Source: Paracoccus yibinensis
GTDB taxonomy: Bacteria > Pseudomonadota > Alphaproteobacteria > Rhodobacterales > Rhodobacteraceae
Assembly (NCBI RefSeq): GCF_030846195.1
Contig: NZ_JAVCWH010000003.1
Span: 124,001 to 188,000, forward strand
Direction of reading: 5' to 3'
DNA length: 64,000 nt
Part shown: piece after piece, positions 47,248-54,916 of the stretch
Numbering within the stretch: the first letter of the stretch is position 1
Layout: every line of letters starts with the position of its first letter
Position numbers and translations under genes: made by a program
Notes under the pieces: model-generated
What the model saw: only the letters and a program-made list of their open reading frames with translations
The model's database searches: none
What the model was told of the DNA's origin: nothing

Positions 47248-48903
47248 TCAGCGCGGCCCGGGATCAAGCTGTGACCAGGCCGAGGCGGGGCTGGTCGTCC
47301 CGTTTTTATACACGGCCATGACCCGCCATGCCGCCACAGGCTGCGGGATCAGCACGGCCGACAGCGCCGTATCCAGATGCTGCACCTGGCCATTGCTGCC
47401 TGCGGGAATGTACTCGACCCGGAACTGACCGGCTTTGGCTGGTCCTTGCCAATGCAGTTCCGTCTTGCCGGTGGCGATCAACCGCTGCAGGACCGGGACC
47501 GGGGCACTGGCGGGTTCGGCTTGGGACAGGGGCACCCCCATCTGGGCCAGCCGGTCGGCGGCGGCGTCTATGCCGGTAGCGGCCTCGTACCAGGCGCGTG
47601 CGCGGGCCGGATCGGAGTCCACGCCCACGCCGGTTTCGTAAAGCTGGCCCAGGTAATAGGCCGCCCGGCCATTGCCCCACAGCGCGGCCCTTGCATAAAG
47701 CTGTGCCGCGCGTTCGGGATCCGTGTCGCCCAAGGCCAGACCCTCGGCCAGCAGGTGACCGGCGACCGGGGGATGCTCCAGGGGTGCCCGGCGCGACAGC
47801 GGAGAACGGGCCTGCGCGGGAAACGGCAGCAGGTTTGCCGCCATCACGGAATCCGTCGCGCCCGGCGCTGTATGGTATCCGGGAAACACCGCCAGAATCC
47901 CCGCAAGCATGGCGGCAAGGCCGGTCCGAAAGGTGCGCCTATGGGCCGGCACGGGCGGGTCGGACCTGTTGACGGCGGGTGGCGGGCAAGTCCGCTTCAC
48001 CGACGGCCGCGATGAGACGGCGAAGGGCACCGGAGCCGCCACTATCGCAGGCACCTGGCTGGAAGGTCCGGCTTTCGCGGCTTGAGAATGCGCCATCGCC
48101 CCTTCGGGGGGCGAAGGAGCCATGCAAGTCTGAACGAAATCCCTGTCGAAGTAGGTCCGGCCGCTTGATTGCGCCTGGGCCAGGCAGCGATCCACCACAA
48201 GGTCTATCGTCCGGGGAATGCCCGCTGACAGCAGGTGAAGCTGCTCAAGGCCAGTTTCGTCGAAGCTCAGTCCTGAATCGCTGGTGTCAGGCGCGTTGAT
48301 CAGCCGCTGCGAGACATAGGCCGCCGTTGCATCCCTATCCAACGGCAGCAGGCGGAACCGCCCGCCGATGCGAGCACGCAATCGGTCGAGACCGGGCCTG
48401 GCCAGACGCGCCTCCAAATCCGCCGGGCCGACCAGCAGAAGGGCAATCTCGGCCGCTGCTTCGACCAACCCGGTCAGATAGGCGAATCCCTTGTCGGGCA
48501 GGTCCTGCGCCTCGTTGACGATCAGCAGGTATCTGTTGCCCCGGCATGCCTTTGCCAAGGCCTTGAAACCCGTCTTGGGATGGTCAAAGGCCGGGGAATG
48601 AGGAATGCCCATGGCCCTGGGAAGATGGTGGTGAAGATCGGCCAGGGGGGCGCCAGTTCCGCCGATCTGGACCATGCGCCTGCCTGCACACAGGACGCCT
48701 ACCTGCTCGACCAGCCTGGCCTTGCCCGTCCCCGGCTCGCCGGTCAGGACGAGGACGGACCGTTCACCGCCGATGCGGAACAGGATCTCGTCCAGGACCT
48801 GCTGATGGGCGTCAGCCAGATACGCCTGTCCAGGCACCGCCGCAGAGCTGATGTCCCTTGGGAAAGCGGTGTTGAACGAATTCACGATCCAATCCTCTCT
48901 CAT
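47248..48903 (-). CDS. ExeA/XrtA-associated-type AAA ATPase fused to membrane segment and Sel1 repeats
   Basis: A 551-aa fusion. Residues 20-260 are an AAA_22 ATPase of the ExeA/GspA group, with a P-loop GEPGTGKA (55-62) where the usual threonine or serine after the lysine is alanine, and a Walker B-like LLIVNEAQD (126-134). A proline-rich linker leads to one hydrophobic segment (328-343), then Sel1 repeats (about 385-455) and a beta-rich tail. The order suggests a cytoplasmic ATPase and periplasmic repeats. Related ATPases sit in PEP-CTERM/exopolysaccharide loci; the next gene upstream encodes such a CTERM protein. ATG 48903 has AGAAGGG upstream. Confidence 0.75.
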   Translation of the reverse strand: MREDWIVNSFNTAFPRDISSAAVPGQAYLADAHQQVLDEILFRIGGERSVLVLTGEPGTGKARLVEQVGVLCAGRRMVQIGGTGAPLADLHHHLPRAMGIPHSPAFDHPKTGFKALAKACRGNRYLLIVNEAQDLPDKGFAYLTGLVEAAAEIALLLVGPADLEARLARPGLDRLRARIGGRFRLLPLDRDATAAYVSQRLINAPDTSDSGLSFDETGLEQLHLLSAGIPRTIDLVVDRCLAQAQSSGRTYFDRDFVQTCMAPSPPEGAMAHSQAAKAGPSSQVPAIVAAPVPFAVSSRPSVKRTCPPPAVNRSDPPVPAHRRTFRTGLAAMLAGILAVFPGYHTAPGATDSVMAANLLPFPAQARSPLSRRAPLEHPPVAGHLLAEGLALGDTDPERAAQLYARAALWGNGRAAYYLGQLYETGVGVDSDPARARAWYEAATGIDAAADRLAQMGVPLSQAEPASAPVPVLQRLIATGKTELHWQGPAKAGQFRVEYIPAGSNGQVQHLDTALSAVLIPQPVAAWRVMAVYKNGTTSPASAWSQLDPGPR

Positions 48904-48961
48904 GCCCTTCTGTCTGCCCCACAGCCGCCAGGGATAAGGCGCCAGAGGCCTGCGGCCGATC

Positions 48962-49600
48962 CTACAGGGCCTGCCTGCGCCTGGCGCGCCCCAGCCAGGC
49001 CAGCATGGCCATGCCACCGCCCAACAGGACACCCGCGGCCGGAATCGGCACGGGCGCGATCGCATCGTAATACACGCTTCGGACCGAAAAGCCTGCGGTG
49101 GAACTGGTTGCCGTCGTGGTGATCATGAGGCTGGAAATGGGCGCTCCGTCCGATCTCGACAGCGCGTCCCAGAACTTGCCGCCGTATCCATCCGGCACAT
49201 TGGCTTCATCGAACGCAGTGGGCATGATCGTCTCTTCGGTGCCGTTCGCGCTGAACAGCGTATAGGTTCGCCCGGGATTGCCGTTGATCGCGCCGACATT
49301 GATCCGAAGGTCGCGCACCGCACGTCCGAAATCCAGGCGAACAATCTCTCCCGAATTGATCCGGGCATGGGCCTGATTTCCCGCACCGCCATAGACGCCG
49401 ACGCCCTGTGGGCCAAAGGTCAGCTCGGCGCCCGAGCCGATGCTGGCGAGCAGGATATCGAAGTTGTTGACGGTATCCTGAAGCGTAATCTGCTTCGTGT
49501 CCGCCGGCCCTTCCGTCAGGCCGATGTTGACCGTCGCCGCCATGCCTGCGGCGGGCATGATGAAAAATGCCAGCGCGACAGCCCTGAGTCCCGATTTCAT
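48962..49600 (-). CDS. VPLPA-CTERM-like sorting-domain surface protein
   Basis: A 212-aa secreted protein: signal peptide (1-21), a beta-rich middle domain with no recognised family, and a C-terminal tripartite sorting tail. The tail starts with PVPIPAAG, goes on to a hydrophobic helix and ends with basic GRARRR. This is the form of VPLPA-CTERM targets cleaved by an exosortase. No exosortase gene is in the window. ATG 49600 lies seven bases after GGGGAGG. The ATPase gene downstream (58-bp gap) is probably in the same unit. Confidence 0.8.
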   Translation of the reverse strand: MKSGLRAVALAFFIMPAAGMAATVNIGLTEGPADTKQITLQDTVNNFDILLASIGSGAELTFGPQGVGVYGGAGNQAHARINSGEIVRLDFGRAVRDLRINVGAINGNPGRTYTLFSANGTEETIMPTAFDEANVPDGYGGKFWDALSRSDGAPISSLMITTTATSSTAGFSVRSVYYDAIAPVPIPAAGVLLGGGMAMLAWLGRARRRQAL

Positions 49601-49779
49601 GTCCATTCCTCCCCTGCAAGTTCCTTTGCTTCGTTTAGTGGCCGTCATTCGGCAATGCACATCGCCTTGACGAACGCCAGTTTCGATCCTCCACCAGCCG
49701 GTCATGGTCCGGGACATGCCCAGACCGGAAATGACGCCTTTTACGTTTTCGATCATTCCTGTTGATGTCCCTGTCACGG

Positions 49780-51108
49780 TCAGCGTTCCCGGAATGCACG
49801 ATTGAACTGGTCAGAGATCGGCTTGGCGAAATAGGAAAAGGCGGTCCGCTCCTCGGTCTGGACATAGACTTCGACTGTCATGCCCGGCAGCAGGCGCTGC
49901 GACGGCAGTTTCTCAAGTTCCGACTGCGCGACGTCTATCTGTGCGACGAAGAAATGCTGGCCTGTCGCGGGGTCAAGCGTGGTGGCGGGCGAGACATGCA
50001 GCACCTGCCCGACAAGCTCCGGCGTCGTCCGCTGGTTGAACGAAGTGAATCGAAGCCGGGCCGGATGACCTTCGGCAACCTGGTCGATGGACACCGGGGC
50101 AAGCTGGATCTCGACCTTCAGCCTCGCCTTTCGGGGAACGATCGTGGCCAGGACTTCGGCCGGCGTCACGATGCCGCCGATCGTATAAACCGTCAGTTCG
50201 TTCACGACGCCCGCGATCGGCGCCCGGATGTCCGTGCGCGACAGGCGATCCTCGACCGCCATCTCGCGGTCCTTCAGTTCCGAAAGACGGGTTTCCACCA
50301 GGCTCAGTTCCCGCTGCGCTTCGGTTCTTGCCTCCTCGTCGATGGCAAGGATCCTCAGGCGGATCTCGCTGATGCGGGCGTCGGCCCGCGCCAGTTCGGC
50401 ATCGATCTCTCCGACCTCGCCGTCAAGCCGCGCAAGTTCCCGATCCAGGCCGGAAATCTGCGAGGCCTGCACAAGCCCCTTGTCGAACAGGGCTGTCATC
50501 TTGCCGTGCTCGTCGCTGACCAGGGCGATCTCTTTTTCCTTGGAAACGCGCTGCGCCGTCAGGCCCCTGATCTCATCCCCGATCTGCCGTATGCTCAGTT
50601 CAAGCTGTTGCTTCTGGCTTTCCCGGCTGGTCCGGTTGCCGTCGAACAGGCGGGTTTCGCCCAGGATCAGGGCTGCGATCCCTGCATCGGATCGATCCAG
50701 GTCCGGGGGGAACTCGATCATGTCCAGGCTGTCGCGTTCGGCCAGAAGGCGGGCGCGCTTGATCCTGTTTTCGATCAGTTGCGACCGGATGATCGACCGT
50801 TCGGCCCTGGTCTGCGCATCCTCGAGGCGGATCAGGATCTGCCCTTCCTCGACCTCGTCCCCCTCGCGCACCGCGATCTCGCGCACGATGCCGCCATCGC
50901 GGTGCTGGATCGCCTTCAACTCCTCGTCCACGACCACCGAACCCTGGGCGATCACCGCGCCGGACAGCCTGGCCGTCGCAGCCCAGCCCCCGGCCCCCCC
51001 GACAAGAAGCACCGCAAGCAGCGCGCCGACGGCGATGCGCCGCCCGATGCCAAAGGACATCCCCTTGCCATCAGGTTCATCCATTTCGTTCCAGCCCATC
51101 CCCATCAT
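49780..51108 (-). CDS. HlyD family type I secretion adaptor
   Basis: A 442-aa membrane-fusion protein: one N-terminal membrane anchor (about 17-38), split lipoyl domain (DGGIVREIAVREGDEVEEGQ and the distal RAPIAGVVNEL), a long coiled coil (105-290) and a C-terminal beta-barrel with LPGMTVEVYVQTEERT. It links the ABC exporter at 53090-54841 to a TolC-type channel. It starts nine bases after the RTX gene stop. ATG 51108 has AAGGA upstream; codons further upstream lie in the RTX gene. Confidence 0.92.
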   Translation of the reverse strand: MMGMGWNEMDEPDGKGMSFGIGRRIAVGALLAVLLVGGAGGWAATARLSGAVIAQGSVVVDEELKAIQHRDGGIVREIAVREGDEVEEGQILIRLEDAQTRAERSIIRSQLIENRIKRARLLAERDSLDMIEFPPDLDRSDAGIAALILGETRLFDGNRTSRESQKQQLELSIRQIGDEIRGLTAQRVSKEKEIALVSDEHGKMTALFDKGLVQASQISGLDRELARLDGEVGEIDAELARADARISEIRLRILAIDEEARTEAQRELSLVETRLSELKDREMAVEDRLSRTDIRAPIAGVVNELTVYTIGGIVTPAEVLATIVPRKARLKVEIQLAPVSIDQVAEGHPARLRFTSFNQRTTPELVGQVLHVSPATTLDPATGQHFFVAQIDVAQSELEKLPSQRLLPGMTVEVYVQTEERTAFSYFAKPISDQFNRAFRER

Positions 51109-51116
51109 CCCCGTCC

Positions 51117-53093
51117 TTATGTCTCGACAAGCACTAGGGCATGGCGCCCATTGAGAACGATCGCGGTTTCGAAGACATTGTCCTTGTCGAGATCGGCCTC
51201 GATAAGCGTTTCGTTGTCGGTCTCGGCCCATTCGTTCTGATAGCGGATGGGAACGCGGTTGCTGTCGGCATCATTGCCATAGACCTTGTCGAACCTGTCC
51301 TCGACCGCCTCGAAGACTTCCTCGAATATCTCCCAGGTGGACAGCTTGAGACGGTCGCCGACCTTGAAATCCTCGATTTCATAGCGCGTCGCGCTGTTGG
51401 TCGCGCTGTTCGCCACATCCCGTTCGGGCGCCTCGAACTGGAATATGTTCCATCCGTCGCCGCCGCCCATGGTGACCGCGCTGCCTCCGAAGCGGATGAT
51501 GTCGTCGCCCGATCCGGCCAGGACGCGCTCGAACCCGGAAAACTGATCTCCACCGATCTCGGCGCCGCTGACGCGTCCTGCGGCGATGTCGATCAGCAGG
51601 GCGGATTCCGCGGCCGAATAATCAAGAAGATCATCGCCCCGACCGCCCTCATAGACATCCCTGGCGCCATCCTGCGCCGCGACGATCCGGTCGTCTCCGT
51701 CATCCCCAAGGGCAACATCGGTGCCCAGCCCGTCGCGGATGGTGTCATTCCCCGGTCCCCCGGCAATCCGGTCTTGGCCCTCATCGCCATCAAGCACATC
51801 GCTTCCGGCTCCGCCCATAAGCTGGTCGTTGCCCAGACCGGCCATGACGAAGTCGTTGCCCTCTCCGCCCTCGATCGTGTCGTCGCCGTCGTCGCCGAAC
51901 AGCATGTCGTCGCCGGCATCGCCCATCAGGCGGTCATGGCCTTCGCCGCCGGAAAGATGATCGTTGCCGATCCCGCCCATCAGCAGGTCGTCACCTGACT
52001 CGCCGAACAGCCGGTCGTCGCCCGCCTGACCGAACAGCCGGTCGGACCCCGGCCCGCCGCGCAGGTCGTCGTTTCCGTCGCCACCAAAGACAAGGTCGTC
52101 GCCCGCATCGCCCCACAGACGATCGTCGCCGCCCTCGCCCAGGATCGTGTCGTTGCCCGAACGGCCTTCGACCAGATCCTGTCCACCGCCCGCCTCGATC
52201 TGATCGGCATCCGCTTTCCCGATCAGGGTATCGTTGCCGTCGGTTCCCGCGATCACGCGCGACGGCAGGACCACGAAGTTGAGCGTCTGGGCCACGCTCG
52301 CCTCGCCGTCGCTGATCCGATAGGAGATCCTGACCGGGCCGGGGTCTTCCCCCGCCGTGAACATCCAGATCCCGTGGCCCATGTCCTCGATCTTGCCCGC
52401 CGATGCCGCGACCCCCTCGACCATCAGCTTGTCGCCGTCAGGATCCCCGGCGCCGCGCAGGAAATCGGACAGCCCGATCACCATCACGGTCGATGCCGAC
52501 ACGTCCCGCAGATGAACCGGCCCGGTCACGCGCGGGGCGCGGTTCGGATTCGGGTCGGATGGGATGGGGTCCCTTTTCATGTCAGGCACCGCTTTTCCAG
52601 CAGTCGCAGGGGCCAGCAATGTCGGCGCAACGGGGACCAGAGCGGGCATCGCGGGGCCGTTCAAGGCGGGCGGCGCATTGTCGTTCGCCAGCCGCGCCAG
52701 ATAGGCGACCGGCTGAAGCATGGGCGAACCAATCCGATGCGGCGTTCCGAAGGCGATCGTGTCTTCCTGCGGCGTGAACTCGAAGGGGGCCGGCTCCGGC
52801 AGGTCGGCCTGTCGCTGGCTGCCCGGCAATCCGCCTTCGGGTGCATCGTCCTCAAGGCCGCCCGGTATCACGGACACCCGGGGCGCCCGAGGTTCGTCCT
52901 GCGGCTGCTCCTCGGGCGCGGTCTCCTGCGCCTCGGCCTTGCCGGTCAGGAACACCTTCAAGGCAACGGTGATCGCCGCCAGAAACACGGCCAGTCTGGC
53001 GACCACCCCCTGCTTTTCCTCGGGCTTCTGCGCATAGGGGGCGGCCGGGTCGGCCGGATCGGCGGTCTGCCTTGTTCCCTTGACGCTGATCAT
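51117..53093 (-). CDS. RTX calcium-binding protein with N-terminal hydrophobic segment and cadherin-like domain
   Basis: A 658-aa protein. Residues 30-50 are strongly hydrophobic, followed by an acidic/proline-rich linker. Residues 186-276 look like a cadherin-like tandem-repeat domain (LSDFLRGAGDPDGDKL), as in RTX adhesins. Residues about 283-480 hold some twenty GGxGxDxLx nonapeptides (calcium-binding parallel beta rolls). The C-terminal 150 residues have no repeats and should carry the type I secretion signal. It lies between its own ABC and HlyD genes, overlapping the ABC gene (ATGA) by four bases. Confidence 0.88.
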   Translation of the reverse strand: MISVKGTRQTADPADPAAPYAQKPEEKQGVVARLAVFLAAITVALKVFLTGKAEAQETAPEEQPQDEPRAPRVSVIPGGLEDDAPEGGLPGSQRQADLPEPAPFEFTPQEDTIAFGTPHRIGSPMLQPVAYLARLANDNAPPALNGPAMPALVPVAPTLLAPATAGKAVPDMKRDPIPSDPNPNRAPRVTGPVHLRDVSASTVMVIGLSDFLRGAGDPDGDKLMVEGVAASAGKIEDMGHGIWMFTAGEDPGPVRISYRISDGEASVAQTLNFVVLPSRVIAGTDGNDTLIGKADADQIEAGGGQDLVEGRSGNDTILGEGGDDRLWGDAGDDLVFGGDGNDDLRGGPGSDRLFGQAGDDRLFGESGDDLLMGGIGNDHLSGGEGHDRLMGDAGDDMLFGDDGDDTIEGGEGNDFVMAGLGNDQLMGGAGSDVLDGDEGQDRIAGGPGNDTIRDGLGTDVALGDDGDDRIVAAQDGARDVYEGGRGDDLLDYSAAESALLIDIAAGRVSGAEIGGDQFSGFERVLAGSGDDIIRFGGSAVTMGGGDGWNIFQFEAPERDVANSATNSATRYEIEDFKVGDRLKLSTWEIFEEVFEAVEDRFDKVYGNDADSNRVPIRYQNEWAETDNETLIEADLDKDNVFETAIVLNGRHALVLVET

Positions 53094-54841
53094 GATGCCA
53101 CCGTGACCTTGGCGCCCTCTTTCACGGGCGCCATCTTCGCGGCGGAAACGCGGGCACCCCCGATGACCTGATCGCGCGGCCCGAAGGCGGACATCTTCCC
53201 GTTCTGCACCACCGCCACCAGATCCACCGCGGCAAGCGCGCTTGGCCGGTGCGCGATTACCACGACGATCCCGCCGCGCGCCTTCACGGCTTCGATCGCC
53301 TCGGTCAGGGCGGCCTCGCCTTCGCCGTCGAGGTTCGAATTCGGCTCGTCCAGAACCACCAGGAAAGGCTCTCCGTAAAGTGCACGCGCCAAGCCAAGCC
53401 GCTGTCGCTGGCCCCCCGAAAGCGCGGTGCCGTTCGGTCCCAGATCGGTGTGATAGCCGTCGGGCAGGCGCACGATCATTTCATGGACATTCGCCGCCCG
53501 CGCCGCCGTGATGATCCGCTTCGGATCGGGATCTTCCTCCAGCCGGGCGATGTTCTGGGCGATGCTGGTGTCCAGCAAGGCATATTCCTGCGGCAGATAG
53601 CCCATCACCGGTCCCAGTTCCTCCTCGTCCCACTGGGTCAGATCGGCGTCGTCCAGCCGGACGCTGCCGCGAAGCACCGGCCAGATGCCGGTCAGCGCCC
53701 GCACCAGCGTCGTCTTGCCCCCGCCCGAGGGGCCGATGATGCCCAGGGCCTGCCCGGCCTGCACCTCAAAGCTGACCTCGCTCAGCAGGACGCGGCCCGA
53801 TCCGGGCGCCGCCACGGTGATGTTCTCGACCTTGAGCGACTTGACCGGGCGCGGCAGGCTCATCCGCTTTGTCGCCTGGTCCAGGATCGCCACCGTTCCC
53901 TTCAGCCGGTCGAAGGCGGTCCGCGCGGAAACCACGTTCTTCCAGTTGCCGATCGCAAGGTCGATCGGCGCCAGCGCCCGCGCCGAGGCGACCGAGGCCG
54001 CGATGATCGCACCCGCCGAAAGGCTGCCCTGGATCGTCAGATAGGCGCCGAGGCCCAGGACGGCGGATTGCAGGATCATCCGCAACACGCGAGAAATCGC
54101 CCCGAAGGTGCCGCTGATGTCGTTGTTGCGGGTCTGCAAATCCAGATGTTCGTCGTTGGCGGACCGGAACCGGCGCAGGGCACGGGGCGCCATGCCCATC
54201 GCCCGCAGGCATTCCGCATTGCGCGTGTTCGAATCCGCGATGGCGTTGCGCTGGACATAGGCCTTGTGCGTGGCCGTGCTGAGCCGCCGGGTCAGAACCT
54301 CGGCGATCAGGGTCATTGCCGTCAGGACGACGGCCCCGCCCAGTGTGAGCGCGCCCAGCATCGGGTGAAGGACATAGACGAAGATCAGGAACACCGGCAC
54401 CCAGGGCAGGTCGAACAGCGCCATCGGTCCCTGGCTGCCCAGAAAGCTTCGCACGGTGTCCACGTCGCGGCCCCGCGCCAGGGCTTCGGCGCTGGAAAAG
54501 CCGAAGCGCGGCATGTCGATGGCGACCTGATGTGCGGCGGGCGCGATCTTGCGATCCAGCTTGGCACCGACACGGATCAGGATTTGCGAGCGGACGATGT
54601 CGAAAAGCCCCTGGAAGAAATAAAGCCCGATCGCCAGCGCCGAAATCGCCAGCAGTGTGGGAATGCTGCCGCTGGACAACGCACGGTCATAGATCTGCAT
54701 CATGTAGAAGGATCCGGTCAGCGCCAGGATGTTGATGATGCCCGAGATCATGAACAGGAACAGAAAGACGCTGCCGAATCCGCGGGTCAGTTTCTCGCCG
54801 GTCTTGCGCTTGGCTTCCGCTTTTGCCTCTTGGCTGGCCAT
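53090..54841 (-). CDS. Type I secretion system permease/ATPase (PrtD-like)
   Basis: A 583-aa ABC exporter. Six hydrophobic segments (about 25-300) precede an ATPase domain with Walker A GPSGGGKTT (370-378), signature LSGGQ (474-478) and Walker B LVVLDEP (494-500). No peptidase C39 or CLD domain is at the N-terminus, which places it in the PrtD/LapB-lacking group for RTX substrates. It should export the RTX protein encoded next to it and very likely the giant peroxidase upstream. Confidence 0.94.
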   Translation of the reverse strand: MASQEAKAEAKRKTGEKLTRGFGSVFLFLFMISGIINILALTGSFYMMQIYDRALSSGSIPTLLAISALAIGLYFFQGLFDIVRSQILIRVGAKLDRKIAPAAHQVAIDMPRFGFSSAEALARGRDVDTVRSFLGSQGPMALFDLPWVPVFLIFVYVLHPMLGALTLGGAVVLTAMTLIAEVLTRRLSTATHKAYVQRNAIADSNTRNAECLRAMGMAPRALRRFRSANDEHLDLQTRNNDISGTFGAISRVLRMILQSAVLGLGAYLTIQGSLSAGAIIAASVASARALAPIDLAIGNWKNVVSARTAFDRLKGTVAILDQATKRMSLPRPVKSLKVENITVAAPGSGRVLLSEVSFEVQAGQALGIIGPSGGGKTTLVRALTGIWPVLRGSVRLDDADLTQWDEEELGPVMGYLPQEYALLDTSIAQNIARLEEDPDPKRIITAARAANVHEMIVRLPDGYHTDLGPNGTALSGGQRQRLGLARALYGEPFLVVLDEPNSNLDGEGEAALTEAIEAVKARGGIVVVIAHRPSALAAVDLVAVVQNGKMSAFGPRDQVIGGARVSAAKMAPVKEGAKVTVAS

Positions 54842-54878
54842 TCGATTTCACCGCGTTGCACCATGAAAGAACAGGATG

Positions 54879-54906
54879 GCAGCGGGCGGCGCATACCGCC
54901 CGCTGC
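54879..54906 (-). terminator. Hairpin between peroxidase and secretion genes
   Basis: A perfect 11-bp stem (54879-54889 with 54896-54906) and six-base loop, 11 bases past the peroxidase stop and 38 bases before the ABC gene on the same strand. It is followed by a T-poor tract, so read-through is probable. It could set lower expression of the secretion genes than of the substrate. Confidence 0.65.
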
Positions 54907-54916
54907 CTGCGATCAC

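Noticed and set aside
51500..52250. Closely spaced GC-rich repeats resembling a CRISPR-like or tandem DNA array
   Set aside because: The period is that of the nine-codon calcium-binding repeats and bases vary at third positions, so it is coding repetition.
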